Shown here in pieces: positions 44,304 through 53,518 of a stretch of DNA of 64,000 bases. Position 1 is the first letter of the stretch; every line of letters begins with the position of its first letter. Source of the stretch: Coprococcus phoceensis (lineage in GTDB: Bacteria; Bacillota; Clostridia; Lachnospirales; Lachnospiraceae); the NCBI RefSeq assembly GCF_900104635.1, contig NZ_FNWC01000007.1:1463421-1527420 (forward strand). The letters run 5' to 3'. The position numbers and the translations under genes are program-made. The notes beneath the pieces are model-generated. The model did not search any database, was not told the origin of the DNA, and was given only the letters and a program-made list of their open reading frames with translations.

Positions 44304-45074
44304 TCACAAAAGACCATACACTTTTAACGCCTTATAGATGCCGTCATCATCCACGCATGCAGTCACGTAGTCTGCATGCGTTTTCACATGCTCACCGGCA
44401 TTTCCCATAGCAACTCCAATGTGCGCATACCGAAGCATATCGATGTCATTGTCTCCGTCTCCAAATGCCATGATTTCCTCTTGTCCAATCTTAAAATGCT
44501 CCAATATCTGCCTGATACCGGCAGCCTTTCCTCCTCTTTTCGGAATAATGTCAAATGCCATTGGATTCCATACATTTTCTTTGCAATCTGTAAGGTTTTC
44601 CATCAGTTGCTGTACCTTGCCTTCGCTGTCATACACAATAAACTGGTACACATTTTCTCCATTGTACGAGCCTACCTTCGGCACCGCTGTTGAGATTGCC
44701 TTCTGAGCTGCCCGAACTTTTTCATCCACAAAATTAATATACATCCTGTTCAGACCAACAAGCATAACAGGAATTTTTTTCTCCTCAAACACAGTAATCA
44801 TTCTCTTTGTATCTTCCGCAGCAATCGGGAAATCATACACAAGTTCTTTCTCTCCATCCAGACAAATCTGTCCGTTCAGCATCACATACCCGTCAAATGA
44901 AATTCCCTTTACCGGAAGTTCTTCCATCTCCAGTATATGCCTCCCTGTCGCAGCAAAAACTTTAATTCCCCGCTCCCGCAGCTGACAGATGGCATCTTTT
45001 GTGCTTTCCAGGACCTTCCCCTGTTTATGTGATATCACTGTGCCATCCATATCCAAAAAAACTGCTTTTATCAT
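44304..45074 (-). CDS. Cof-type HAD-superfamily hydrolase
   Basis: A 256-residue HAD IIB phosphatase. Motif I FLDMDGTV near residue 6 (nucleophile Asp), motif II AATGR near 41, the C2 cap in the middle, motif III Lys in the PKRGGKAAGI segment, and motif IV GDGDNDIDML near 205. It dephosphorylates sugar phosphates or pyridoxal phosphate in known relatives. It overlaps udk by 4 nt, so they are co-translated. Confidence 0.9.
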   Translation of the reverse strand: MIKAVFLDMDGTVISHKQGKVLESTKDAICQLRERGIKVFAATGRHILEMEELPVKGISFDGYVMLNGQICLDGEKELVYDFPIAAEDTKRMITVFEEKKIPVMLVGLNRMYINFVDEKVRAAQKAISTAVPKVGSYNGENVYQFIVYDSEGKVQQLMENLTDCKENVWNPMAFDIIPKRGGKAAGIRQILEHFKIGQEEIMAFGDGDNDIDMLRYAHIGVAMGNAGEHVKTHADYVTACVDDDGIYKALKVYGLL

Positions 45075-45691
45075 CTTTTTTCCTCATCCAATATTTTCTG
45101 AATCATATTTTTTACCAGTTCAAACGCAATCGGATTCATTCCACTGTTAATGACGATATCTGCCGTGCTTCTTGTCGGTTCGACATAGAGATAATGCATT
45201 GGCTTCACCGTTGTGAGATACTGCTCTACAACACCTTCGATGTCACGTCCGCGCTCTTTCACATCACGAATAAGACGTCTTAAAATTCGTTCATCCGCAT
45301 CCGCCTCTACATACACTTTAATATCCATCAGATTCCGCAGTCGCTCATCCGCAAGAACAAGAATCCCTTCCAGAAGAATCACTTTTTTTGGCTCTACACG
45401 CTCGACCTGATTAGAGCGTGTATGCAATGTATAGTCATACACCGGACATTCAATCGCCTTTCCCTCTTTTAATTCCATCAACTGCTGCACTAAAAGTTCG
45501 GTCTCCATCGCATCCGGATGATCATAGTTCGTCTTTTTACGTACTTCCAATGGTATATCACTCTGATCACGATAATAATTGTCATGATACAACACCGCTA
45601 CATCATCCTTAAATTCTTTCTTTAGCTTTCTAGTAAATGTTGATTTTCCTGAGCCGGTTCCTCCGGCGATTCCTATAATGATATTCTTCAT
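45071..45691 (-). CDS. udk: Uridine kinase
   Basis: A 206-residue P-loop kinase: IAGGTGSGKST (8-18), DNYYRD near 40, NYDHPDAME near 55, YDYTLHTR near 83, and the lid RRLIRDVKERGRDIEGVVEQYL near 135. It phosphorylates uridine and cytidine with ATP or GTP in pyrimidine salvage. It is followed by an overlapping HAD phosphatase and preceded by an HD-domain nucleotidase, a plausible nucleotide-salvage cluster. Confidence 0.92.
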   Translation of the reverse strand: MKNIIIGIAGGTGSGKSTFTRKLKKEFKDDVAVLYHDNYYRDQSDIPLEVRKKTNYDHPDAMETELLVQQLMELKEGKAIECPVYDYTLHTRSNQVERVEPKKVILLEGILVLADERLRNLMDIKVYVEADADERILRRLIRDVKERGRDIEGVVEQYLTTVKPMHYLYVEPTRSTADIVINSGMNPIAFELVKNMIQKILDEEKR

Positions 45692-45696
45692 TTTTC

Positions 45697-46254
45697 TTAC
45701 CTTTCTATTTTTTCTATCGTATCCTTTCTGATTTCTTCCCTCAACACTGTCAGATAATCCGAAAATGTAACTCTGTCATTTGCATATGTCTGATTCATCT
45801 CATACTCTTTTGGAATCCATGTAGACAAATCTGAAAAATTATGCTGTATTACGGCTTCCAGACCATCAATTGCCTTGTAGATCTTTGCTTCCAAAGTCTT
45901 TCGTTCTTCCATCTCTTTATAAAGTTGCTGCATTTCTTCCGCATAGGATTTCGGAAGACTTCTCACCCAGTCATACAACAGTTCTTCTTCCTTTTTTTCA
46001 TCTTCTGCTGTTTTTTCAAACGCCGGAATATCCCCCGTGAATGCTTCCCCCAAATCGTGAATGATACACATCCGAATGACCTTGTCCATATCCGCCTCCG
46101 GGAATTCATCCCTCATAAAAAACACCATCAATGTCATCATCCAGCTGTGTTCCGCAACACTTTCCCGTCTTCCTTTTGACGTGTAACAGTGCCTCGTTGT
46201 ATCTTTTAGTCGTTCCGCCACTGTCAATAAATTCAATAGTTCTCGTGCCTGCAT
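45697..46254 (-). CDS. HD-domain hydrolase (YfbR-like 5'-nucleotidase family)
   Basis: A 185-residue HD-domain protein. Metal ligands: His in AEHSWMMTLM near 35, HD in CIIHDLGEAFTGDIPAF near 69-70, and a later Asp in YKAIDGLEAVIQ. YfbR-like enzymes hydrolyse deoxynucleoside monophosphates. It lies 5 bp upstream of udk on the same strand with AAGGAGG before the ATG. Substrate is inferred from family and neighbours. Confidence 0.85.
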   Translation of the reverse strand: MQARELLNLLTVAERLKDTTRHCYTSKGRRESVAEHSWMMTLMVFFMRDEFPEADMDKVIRMCIIHDLGEAFTGDIPAFEKTAEDEKKEEELLYDWVRSLPKSYAEEMQQLYKEMEERKTLEAKIYKAIDGLEAVIQHNFSDLSTWIPKEYEMNQTYANDRVTFSDYLTVLREEIRKDTIEKIER

Positions 46255-46270
46255 CCAGCCTTCCTCCTTA

Positions 46271-46693
46271 TTATTTCTTCCATAGCATCAGATATTCTGC
46301 TTCCCCTGTCGCCTCATCTGTCTGCTCATCCTGTATCTCAAACTGCTCACGTGTATAAAACTTTATCGCCCGTTCATTTTTTTGATAAACATTCAACTTC
46401 AATTGTCCTTTCAGACTTTTTACGAAATCCAAAAGCTGTTTTCCAATTCCCAAAGACTGTTCTTTCTCTCTTACAAAGATTCCCGCAATATACTCGCCAT
46501 CCAAGCCTACAAATCCTTTGATTTGACCCTGCTCTTCAAACACATAAATCTCTGCATCTCCAAGCATTCCCTCGACCATCTCAAAATGCTCATCCCAGTA
46601 CGTTTCCGCAATAAAATCATGTGCTTTTTTATTCGTATGCAACCAGATATACGCCACTTCGTCAAGATCTGTTTTCCTTAATTTTCGAATCAT
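46271..46693 (-). CDS. GNAT-family N-acetyltransferase
   Basis: A 140-residue GNAT close to the YjaB/Rv-like small group: IRKLRKTDLDEVAYIWLHTNKKAHDFI at the N-terminus, GLDGEYIAGIFVREKEQSLGIGKQLLD with the acetyl-CoA loop near 80, and LNVYQKNERAIKFYTREQFEI near 100. GGAGG precedes the ATG. It is separated by a terminator from the alcohol dehydrogenase gene upstream. Acceptor unknown. Confidence 0.88.
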   Translation of the reverse strand: MIRKLRKTDLDEVAYIWLHTNKKAHDFIAETYWDEHFEMVEGMLGDAEIYVFEEQGQIKGFVGLDGEYIAGIFVREKEQSLGIGKQLLDFVKSLKGQLKLNVYQKNERAIKFYTREQFEIQDEQTDEATGEAEYLMLWKK

Positions 46694-46753
46694 AGTTTTT
46701 CCTCCGTGACTAGTTTACCACGAAAGTCACAAGAAGTGGAATATTTTCTGAAT

Positions 46754-46811
46754 AAAAAAGTCCCATCAAGAACTTTTTGTCTATACAGACATTTCTTGAT
46801 GAGACTTTTTT
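46754..46811 (-). terminator. Strong terminator that contains the 3' end of the alcohol dehydrogenase gene
   Basis: Stem of about 17 bp with one mismatch (46755-46772 with 46793-46810) and flanking A and T runs. The last nine or so codons and the TAG stop of the alcohol dehydrogenase lie in its upstream arm and loop. Confidence 0.8.
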
Positions 46812-47992
46812 GTAAACTTTCTTTGTAAACTTTCTTTAAAGATTCTAAGGATCTCGTCTCGATTCAACTCTTTATATCCACCTGACATTGGAAACGTTAC
46901 ATCTGCAATGCTTTCCAGCATCTCTTCATTTGCTCCAAGTTCCGAAATATTCATAACCAAACCTAGTTCGTTCATCCAGTTCTCCATCGCTTTCAAACCT
47001 TCCCTGGCAACCTGCTCATCTGTCTTTCCTTCAGGTGATACATTCCACACATTCACTGCAAAACGTTTGAATTTTTCAAGACCATATGGCATGATATACC
47101 GATAATACGGAAGCGAAACCGCTGCAAGTGTCATACCATGTGTCGCATTTGTGTAGCCACCTACTGCCTGACCAAGCATGTGCACCATCCAATCAGCACT
47201 TTTTCCCATTGCCACCAACGTGTTCAATGCCCATGTTGCGGTCCACATAATATTGCTTCGCGCTTCATAATCCTGTGGATTTTTCACTGCCACACGGCTG
47301 GATTTCAGCAGCGAACGCATCAGCCCTTCACTCATATAATCGCTGGTGTTATCATCTTCTCCCGAAAAATACTGCTCACAAATATGGTTGAATATGTCGT
47401 AAATACCGGATACCATCTGATATTTTGGAAGAGTCATTGTATATCCCGGATTTAAGATTGAAAATCTCGGCATAATTTTTTCATCTGCAAATACATGTCC
47501 GATTTTCTGTTTTGTATCCTGATTGGTAATCACAGAACCAGCGTTCATCTCAGAGCCTGTTCCAACCATTGTCAGCACACAACCAACCGGAATCACTTCA
47601 CAATCCGGCTCCTCAAAACGGATAAAATATTTTTCCCACGGATCTTCCTTACAATTGACAGAAACCGATACTGCCTTAGAATAGTCGCAGACAGATCCTC
47701 CACCGACAGCCAGCAACAAGTCCGCCTGATGGCTCTTAGCGATCTCAACACCCTCATACAACTTTGCAAGTGTTGGGTTTGGCATAACTCCGGCGATTTC
47801 CGCCACATTCTTTCCATTCTTTTTCAGAATTTCGATCACTTCATCATAGATTCCATTCTTCTTAATTGAACCGCCACCATAGACTAAAACAACATTTTTC
47901 CCATACTTTTGGAGCTCCTCATTCAGATAATTCAGAGAGTCCTCTCCAAAATAGAGCTTTGTAGGGTTACAATACGAAAAATTACCTAACAT
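46781..47992 (-). CDS. Iron-containing alcohol dehydrogenase (BDH/YqhD type)
   Basis: A 403-residue group III dehydrogenase, NAD(P)H-dependent reduction of aldehydes such as butyraldehyde. NADP-binding YGGGSIKKNGIYDEV near 40, LLAVGGGSVCDYSKAVS near 95, and metal ligands in DIFNHICEQYFSG, HMLGQAVGGYTNATHG near 200-285. The C-terminus after IFKESL is altered by a 13-bp tandem repeat (46812-46837) and stops inside the terminator. Divergent from a MerR regulator, with a MerR-type promoter. Confidence 0.92.
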   Translation of the reverse strand: MLGNFSYCNPTKLYFGEDSLNYLNEELQKYGKNVVLVYGGGSIKKNGIYDEVIEILKKNGKNVAEIAGVMPNPTLAKLYEGVEIAKSHQADLLLAVGGGSVCDYSKAVSVSVNCKEDPWEKYFIRFEEPDCEVIPVGCVLTMVGTGSEMNAGSVITNQDTKQKIGHVFADEKIMPRFSILNPGYTMTLPKYQMVSGIYDIFNHICEQYFSGEDDNTSDYMSEGLMRSLLKSSRVAVKNPQDYEARSNIMWTATWALNTLVAMGKSADWMVHMLGQAVGGYTNATHGMTLAAVSLPYYRYIMPYGLEKFKRFAVNVWNVSPEGKTDEQVAREGLKAMENWMNELGLVMNISELGANEEMLESIADVTFPMSGGYKELNRDEILRIFKESLQRKFTKKSHQEMSV

Positions 47993-48046
47993 AACATTTA
48001 TCCTCCTAACAATTCATTGACATTATTATTTTCTTGTGATACTGTC

Positions 48047-48077
48047 ATATTAATACCTAAACTTAACTTTAGGTCAA
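48047..48077 (-). promoter_or_regulatory. MerR-type promoter of the alcohol dehydrogenase gene (19-bp spacer)
   Basis: Minus strand TTGACC (48072-48077), spacer exactly 19 bp, TAATAT (48047-48052). The spacer holds the dyad ACCTAAA-N6-TTTAGGT (48055-48074). Long spacers with a central dyad are the hallmark of MerR-activated promoters. Confidence 0.8.
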
Positions 48078-48110
48078 GAGGTTTTTCAAAATTTTCAGGA
48101 GGTTTTTCAC

Positions 48111-48554
48111 ATGTATACAATCGGACAAATATCTGAAATGTTTCAACTGCCGATTTCCACACTTCGCTATTATGATAAAGAAGGACTTTTTCCGGATTTA
48201 GAGCGTTCTTCCGGCATTCGCAGGTTCAGCGAAAAAGAAATCGAAGCGCTTCGCGTGATTGAATGTCTGAAAAAATCTGGGCTGGAAATCAAAGACATAA
48301 AATTATTTATGGAATGGTGTTCTGAAGGAAGCGCTACCTACCAAAGACGCAAAGAACTATTTGAGCGCCAAAAAGAAATTGTACAAAAAGAAATCGCAAA
48401 ATTGGAAAAGGTTTTGGATATGCTTCAATTCAAATGCTGGTACTATGATCAGGCAGTCAAAGACGGGAACGAAGACCGAATCCAAAGCATTCTGCCCGAT
48501 CGTCTCCCAGAAGACATTCAGAAAATATACAATCGTTCTCACAATGATCAATAG
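48111..48554 (+). CDS. MerR-family transcriptional regulator (AdhR-like)
   Basis: A 147-residue regulator. Winged helix YTIGQISEMFQLPISTLRYYDKEGLFPD at 2-30, RRFSEKEIEALRVIECLKKSGLEIKDIK at 38-65, and a dimerising coiled coil at 75-115. One cysteine (CWYYDQ, near 108) is in the C-terminal part. It is like AdhR, which senses aldehydes and activates an adjacent dehydrogenase. AGGAGG lies upstream. Its promoter overlaps the operator of the divergent dehydrogenase gene. Confidence 0.9.
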   Translation: MYTIGQISEMFQLPISTLRYYDKEGLFPDLERSSGIRRFSEKEIEALRVIECLKKSGLEIKDIKLFMEWCSEGSATYQRRKELFERQKEIVQKEIAKLEKVLDMLQFKCWYYDQAVKDGNEDRIQSILPDRLPEDIQKIYNRSHNDQ

Positions 48555-48574
48555 AAGGGAAATGTTTCCCTTCT
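48553..48574. terminator. Hairpin between merR and trpA
   Basis: Perfect 10-bp stem AGAAGGGAAA/TTTCCCTTCT with a 2-nt loop between convergent genes; weak T-tract. Confidence 0.5.
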
Positions 48575-48577
48575 AAA

Positions 48578-49348
48578 TCATCTCAGGCTGTCTTTCATTG
48601 TTTTCACATATGCTCCGACATATTCGGGCGCCTCTTTTTTATATGTCTCAAGCAGCTTAACAATCGCCGAGCCGACGATCGCACCGTCTGAAATATTCGC
48701 CATCTTCTTTGCCTGCTCTGGAGTTGATATTCCAAATCCAATTGCACAAGGAATATCTGTATTCTGTCGTACTACCTCGACAATAGATGCTAAATCTGTC
48801 TTGATCTCACTTCTCGCTCCGGTCACTCCAAGACTTGACACGATATATAAAAATCCTTCTGCTTCTTTTGCGATCATTGCAATACGGTTTGCAGAAGTCG
48901 GAGCGATTAGCGAGATCAAATCTACCCCATATTGATGGCAAACCGGCAAAAATTCTTCTTTTTCTTCAAATGGCAGATCCGGCAGAATCAATCCGTCAAT
49001 CTCACACTCTTTACAGGAAGAAAGAAACCGTTCTGCACCGTAAGAAAATACAACGTTTGCATATGTCATAAATACCATCGGCACTTTCACATCTTTTCGC
49101 AGCTCTTTCACAAATGCAAATATTTTATCTGTTGTCACACCACCACTTAATGCCCTCAAGTTTGCCCCCTGAATTACATTTCCCTCCGCGGTAGGATCTG
49201 AAAATGGGATGCCAAGTTCAATCAGATCTGCCCCGTTTTCCACCGCTGCCCGAACTACAGCCCCGGTTGTCTCCAGATCCGGATCACCGCAGGTGATAAA
49301 CGGAATAAATGCTTTTCCTTGTTCAAATGCTTTTCGAATATTACTCAT
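48578..49348 (-). CDS. trpA: Tryptophan synthase alpha subunit
   Basis: A 256-residue TIM barrel that cleaves indole-3-glycerol phosphate and passes indole to Trp[13 protein letters not shown] near 18, [19 protein letters not shown] with catalytic Glu/Asp near 50-62, and [11 protein letters not shown] near 125. The ATG at 49348 follows GGGGAGG and overlaps trpB by 8 nt; the frame stays open further upstream inside trpB. Last gene of the trp operon. Confidence 0.96.
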   Translation of the reverse strand: MSNIRKAFEQGKAFIPFITCGDPDLETTGAVVRAAVENGADLIELGIPFSDPTAEGNVIQGANLRALSGGVTTDKIFAFVKELRKDVKVPMVFMTYANVVFSYGAERFLSSCKECEIDGLILPDLPFEEKEEFLPVCHQYGVDLISLIAPTSANRIAMIAKEAEGFLYIVSSLGVTGARSEIKTDLASIVEVVRQNTDIPCAIGFGISTPEQAKKMANISDGAIVGSAIVKLLETYKKEAPEYVGAYVKTMKDSLR

Positions 49349-50531
49349 AGATATCCTCCCCTCTATAGCGTGCAATTGCAGCACAATCTTTATCTCCTCT
49401 GCCCGATACAGTAATGACAAGAATCTGATCTGTTTTCATTTCAGGTGCAAGTTTCATGGCATAGGCAACTGCGTGTGCAGACTCAATCGCCGGAATGATT
49501 CCCTCCGTCTTTGCCAGATATTCAAATGCATCCACCGCCTCATCATCTGTCACCGGAACATATTCTGCTCTCCCAAGATCGTGCAGATGTGCATGTTCCG
49601 GCCCGATTCCCGGATAGTCAAGCCCTGCAGAGATCGAATATACCGGCGCGATCTGCCCATACTCATCCTGGCAGAAATATGATTTCATACCATGGAAGAT
49701 TCCAAGTGTTCCCGTATTGACTGTCGCTGCGGTCTCGCGCGTATCAATTCCTCTTCCAGCCGCTTCACAGCCGATCAGCCGAACTTCTTTGTCGTCAATA
49801 AAGTGATAAAAACTGCCAATCGCATTTGAGCCTCCTCCTACACAGGCAACTACTGCATCCGGAAGTTTCCCTTCTTTTTCCAGTATCTGCTCCTTAATCT
49901 CCTTGGAAATGACAGCCTGAAAGTCACGCACAATCGTAGGAAACGGATGCGGTCCCATCACCGAGCCGAGACAATAATGTATGTCACTGATGCGTGAAGT
50001 CCATTCCCGCATTGCCTCAGAGACCGCATCTTTTAAAGTGGCAGTTCCTGTTCTGACCGGTATCACTTCCGCTCCAAGAAGCCGCATCCGATACACATTG
50101 AGCGCCTGCCGGATTGTGTCTTCTTCTCCCATAAACACCACACATTCCATTCCTAAAAGCGCAGCTGCCGTAGCAGTGGCAACTCCATGCTGACCGGCTC
50201 CGGTCTCTGCAATCAAACGTGTTTTTCCCATCTTCTTTGCAAGAAGCGCCTGACCAAGCACATTATTGATTTTATGTGCACCAGTATGATTCAAGTCTTC
50301 ACGTTTCAGATAAATCTTCGCCCCGCCCAGATCTTTTGTCATCTTCTGTGCAAAATAAAGTCTTGACGGTCTCCCCGCATATTCGTTTAATAATTCCGTA
50401 AGTTCCCGGTTAAATTCCGGGTCGTTTTTATAATAATTATACGCTTCTTCCAATTCAATCACTGCATTCATCAAGGTTTCCGGAATGTACTGTCCACCGT
50501 GAATGCCAAAACGTCCATTTTGATTTGTCAT
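49341..50531 (-). CDS. trpB: Tryptophan synthase beta subunit
   Basis: A 396-residue PLP enzyme condensing indole with serine. [15 protein letters not shown] at the N-terminus, PLP lysine in [14 protein letters not shown] near 85, [12 protein letters not shown] with catalytic Glu near 107, [10 protein letters not shown] for phosphate binding near 232. It follows trpF with a 4-nt overlap. Confidence 0.97.
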   Translation of the reverse strand: MTNQNGRFGIHGGQYIPETLMNAVIELEEAYNYYKNDPEFNRELTELLNEYAGRPSRLYFAQKMTKDLGGAKIYLKREDLNHTGAHKINNVLGQALLAKKMGKTRLIAETGAGQHGVATATAAALLGMECVVFMGEEDTIRQALNVYRMRLLGAEVIPVRTGTATLKDAVSEAMREWTSRISDIHYCLGSVMGPHPFPTIVRDFQAVISKEIKEQILEKEGKLPDAVVACVGGGSNAIGSFYHFIDDKEVRLIGCEAAGRGIDTRETAATVNTGTLGIFHGMKSYFCQDEYGQIAPVYSISAGLDYPGIGPEHAHLHDLGRAEYVPVTDDEAVDAFEYLAKTEGIIPAIESAHAVAYAMKLAPEMKTDQILVITVSGRGDKDCAAIARYRGEDIYE

Positions 50532-51136
50532 ATTTTCTCTTCCCTTCTTACTGCTGCGACAAATGCCGCCATTTTTTTCTGATCTTTTTTCCCATCTGTC
50601 TCAATGCTGGAACTGACATCCACGCCATCCGGATGCAATCTTTGTATCGCCTCGGATACATTGTGGCTTGTAATGCCTCCTGCAAGAAAATAAGGTCTTT
50701 CTATCGTTTGGATCAGCTTCCAGTCAAACACTTTTCCTGTCCCCGCTCCGGAATCCAATAAGAGCATATCCGCTTCACTTTCCTCTGCCCTCTTAACATC
50801 TTTTTCCATCTTTATGCGAAATGCCTGAATGATCGGTCTGTCAGACATCTTTCGAAGTATTTTTATATATGCGTTGTCTTCCTCACCATGAAGCTGCGCT
50901 ATATCTATGACACCGCTGTTTAGAAGTCCTGCAACCTGCTTTGGCTCTTCATTTACAAACACACCGACCACCTGTATCCCTGTCTGCAAATATTTTCTAA
51001 GTTCCGCTACTTTTTCAGGACTTATATATCTCCTGCTTTTCGCTGCAAATACAAACCCAACATACTCCGGATGCAGGGCATTGGCTGCCTCAATGTCACA
51101 AACCCGCCTCAAACCGCACAGTTTTATCTTCGTCAT
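50528..51136 (-). CDS. trpF: Phosphoribosylanthranilate isomerase
   Basis: A 202-residue TIM barrel catalysing the Amadori rearrangement of PRA to Cd[10 protein letters not shown] at 4-10 with catalytic Cys, [17 protein letters not shown] near 25, VQLHG-type IAQLHGEE near 80, [15 protein letters not shown] near 127, and [11 protein letters not shown] near 150. Separate from trpC, unlike the fused form of enterics. 4-nt overlaps on both sides. Confidence 0.95.
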   Translation of the reverse strand: MTKIKLCGLRRVCDIEAANALHPEYVGFVFAAKSRRYISPEKVAELRKYLQTGIQVVGVFVNEEPKQVAGLLNSGVIDIAQLHGEEDNAYIKILRKMSDRPIIQAFRIKMEKDVKRAEESEADMLLLDSGAGTGKVFDWKLIQTIERPYFLAGGITSHNVSEAIQRLHPDGVDVSSSIETDGKKDQKKMAAFVAAVRREEKI

Positions 51137-51915
51137 ATCACACCTCGCAGTTCTCTCAGCTTTGCCTTTTTATCTGCGGCACGCATCAGTGTCTCACCGA
51201 TCAGTACAGCATCCGCCCCAATCTCACGAAGTTTTTTTACATCCTTTGCACTTTGAACACCACTTTCCGACACAAACAAGATTTCCGTTGGAATCTGTTC
51301 CCGCAGCCTGCGACTGTTGTCCGTATCCACCGAAAAATCTTTGAGATTCCGATTATTGACACCGATAATGCGTGACTTTGCGTCCACCGCCATCTGCACT
51401 TCCCGTTCATCGTGTGCCTCAACCAAAGCGGAAAGCCCGAGCATATCACAAATCTGAATGTATTCACGAATCTGTTCTTTTGAAAGAATCGAACAGATTA
51501 AAAGTACTGCGGATGCCCCAAGCACCTTCGCCTCGTAAATCATATATTCATCCACTGTAAAATCCTTGCGGATACACGGAATTTTAACCATACTTACAAT
51601 CTCTTCCAGATACCTGTCACTTCCTAAAAACCATCTGGGTTCCGTCAGCACTGAGATACAGTCAGCTCCCGCCGCCTCATATTCCCTTGCAATTTTCTGA
51701 TACGGGAAATCAGAAGCAATCACTCCTTTCGATGGAGATGCTTTCTTACATTCACAAATAAAAGAGAGTTCCGGCTTTTTCAGTGCTTTTTCAAATGCAA
51801 ATATTCCCTTTGGCAGTTCCAGTGCTCTCCCCCTCATCTGTTCAGGCGATATTTTTCTTTTTGCCTGCCTGGTACGCTCTTTTGCATAATCTGCGAGTTC
51901 TTCTAAAACAGTCAT
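51133..51915 (-). CDS. trpC: Indole-3-glycerol phosphate synthase
   Basis: A 260-residue TIM barrel that closes the indole ring from Cd[21 protein letters not shown] with catalytic Lys near 55, [12 protein letters not shown] near 90, [16 protein letters not shown] near 110, [13 protein letters not shown] near 180, and [10 protein letters not shown] near 212. Embedded in the operon with 4-nt overlaps. Confidence 0.97.
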   Translation of the reverse strand: MTVLEELADYAKERTRQAKRKISPEQMRGRALELPKGIFAFEKALKKPELSFICECKKASPSKGVIASDFPYQKIAREYEAAGADCISVLTEPRWFLGSDRYLEEIVSMVKIPCIRKDFTVDEYMIYEAKVLGASAVLLICSILSKEQIREYIQICDMLGLSALVEAHDEREVQMAVDAKSRIIGVNNRNLKDFSVDTDNSRRLREQIPTEILFVSESGVQSAKDVKKLREIGADAVLIGETLMRAADKKAKLRELRGVI

Positions 51916-52943
51916 TCTTTCACCTCCTGACGATTGCTTATTTCTATCAGTCTGCGCAGAGTCTCGAGTGCTTTTCCGGAATCAATCAGTCTGCCTGCAA
52001 GTGCAATTCCTTCCTCCATACTTTCCGCCTTACCCCCGATATACAATGATGCTCCAGCATTCATCAGAACTGCATTTCTCTTATGTCCGCGTTCTCCGTT
52101 TAAAATACTGAGCGTAATATCCGCATTCTCCTTTGGGCTTCCACCTCTTAACTCTTCTTTTGTACAACGCTCAAACCCAAACATTTCCGGAGTGATTACA
52201 GAAGACTTGAACCATCCGTCCCGAATCTCGCAAACAGTTGTCGGAGCACTCATAGAAATCTCATCTAATTTATCCTGCCCATACACAACCATTCCTCGTT
52301 TCACTCCCAAATTGATCAACACCTGAGCAAGTGGTTCCACAAGATATTCGTCATATACTCCCAAAAGCTGCATAGACGGTGTCCCCGGATTGGTAAGTGG
52401 TCCTAAAATATTAAACACTGTGCGAAAACCAAGCTCCTTACGAATCGCTCCCACATATTTCATAGATGCATGATATTTCTGTGCGAAGAAAAAGCACATT
52501 CCCACTTCCCGCAAAAGTTCCACGCATTTTTCAGGGCTTTGCTGAATGTTCACACCAAGCGCCTCCAGACAATCTGCTGTTCCACACTGGGAAGATGCTG
52601 CCCGATTTCCATGCTTTGCCACTTTCATTCCACCGGCAGCTGCGACAAGCGCCGATGTAGTCGAAATATTAAAGCTATGGGCATTGTCTCCACCTGTTCC
52701 TACAATCTCAAACAATTCCATATCTGTCTCCACCTTTGTGGCATGTGCCCGCATTGCCGCCGCACAGCCGGCAATCTCGTCTGTCGTCTCGGCCCTTGCG
52801 CTCTTCGTGGAAAGCGCCGCAAGAAACGCCGCATTCTGTGTGGCAGTTGTCTCTCCGCTCATAATCTCATTCATCACCGCATATGCCTCTTTATAAGTAA
52901 GATCCTCTTTATTTACGATTTTTACAATTGCTTCTTTGATCAT
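51912..52943 (-). CDS. trpD: Anthranilate phosphoribosyltransferase
   Basis: A 343-residue transferase joining anthranilate to PRPP. Residues 80-90 carry the PRPP loop [14 protein letters not shown], then [21 protein letters not shown] near 108, and the metal site region GQDKLDEIS near 225. It is not fused to trpG. Overlaps trpG and trpC by 4 nt. Confidence 0.97.
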   Translation of the reverse strand: MIKEAIVKIVNKEDLTYKEAYAVMNEIMSGETTATQNAAFLAALSTKSARAETTDEIAGCAAAMRAHATKVETDMELFEIVGTGGDNAHSFNISTTSALVAAAGGMKVAKHGNRAASSQCGTADCLEALGVNIQQSPEKCVELLREVGMCFFFAQKYHASMKYVGAIRKELGFRTVFNILGPLTNPGTPSMQLLGVYDEYLVEPLAQVLINLGVKRGMVVYGQDKLDEISMSAPTTVCEIRDGWFKSSVITPEMFGFERCTKEELRGGSPKENADITLSILNGERGHKRNAVLMNAGASLYIGGKAESMEEGIALAGRLIDSGKALETLRRLIEISNRQEVKE

Positions 52944-53518
52944 CTGCTCATACCCCCCTGCAAGAAATTTTTTAACATGGTTTTTCCATCTGGCGTCATA
53001 ATTGATTCTGGATGAAACTGCACCCCGTAAATCGGATAGTCTTTATGCTGTACTGCCATGACCTCTCCATCTTCCGTTTTCGCTGTCACTTTCAGACATT
53101 CCGGCATCGTTTTCATCTCAGCCGCAAGTGAATGATAGCGCGCCACTTGCATATTTTCCGGACAAGCTTGAAATAGCAAACAGTCCTTGTCAAATGTAAT
53201 CTGCGACTGTTTCCCGTGCATCAGTTCTTTTGCATAGGTGACCGTTGCTCCAAACGCTGCACAGATTGCCTGATGCCCAAGGCAGACACCAAATGTTGGA
53301 ATCTTTTTTCCAAGTGTCTTTGCCACTTCTATAATAACACCTGCATCCTCTGGTCTTCCCGGTCCGGGCGAGAGAATGATGCGTTTGGGATTCAACGCTC
53401 TGATTTCTTCCACTGTCATCTCATCGTTTCGAATCACCCGAATATCCTGCTCCATCTCACCGATCAGCTGATACAGGTTGTAAGAAAAACTATCATAATT
53501 ATCAATCAGTAAAATCAT
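52940..53518 (-). CDS. trpG: Anthranilate synthase glutamine amidotransferase component
   Basis: A 192-residue class I amidotransferase supplying ammonia to TrpE. Nucleophile Cys in [14 protein letters not shown] near 79, and the His-Glu pair in [11 protein letters not shown] near 168. [16 protein letters not shown] at the N-terminus. It could also serve folate synthesis as PabA; no pab gene is near. Confidence 0.96.
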   Translation of the reverse strand: MILLIDNYDSFSYNLYQLIGEMEQDIRVIRNDEMTVEEIRALNPKRIILSPGPGRPEDAGVIIEVAKTLGKKIPTFGVCLGHQAICAAFGATVTYAKELMHGKQSQITFDKDCLLFQACPENMQVARYHSLAAEMKTMPECLKVTAKTEDGEVMAVQHKDYPIYGVQFHPESIMTPDGKTMLKNFLQGGMSR

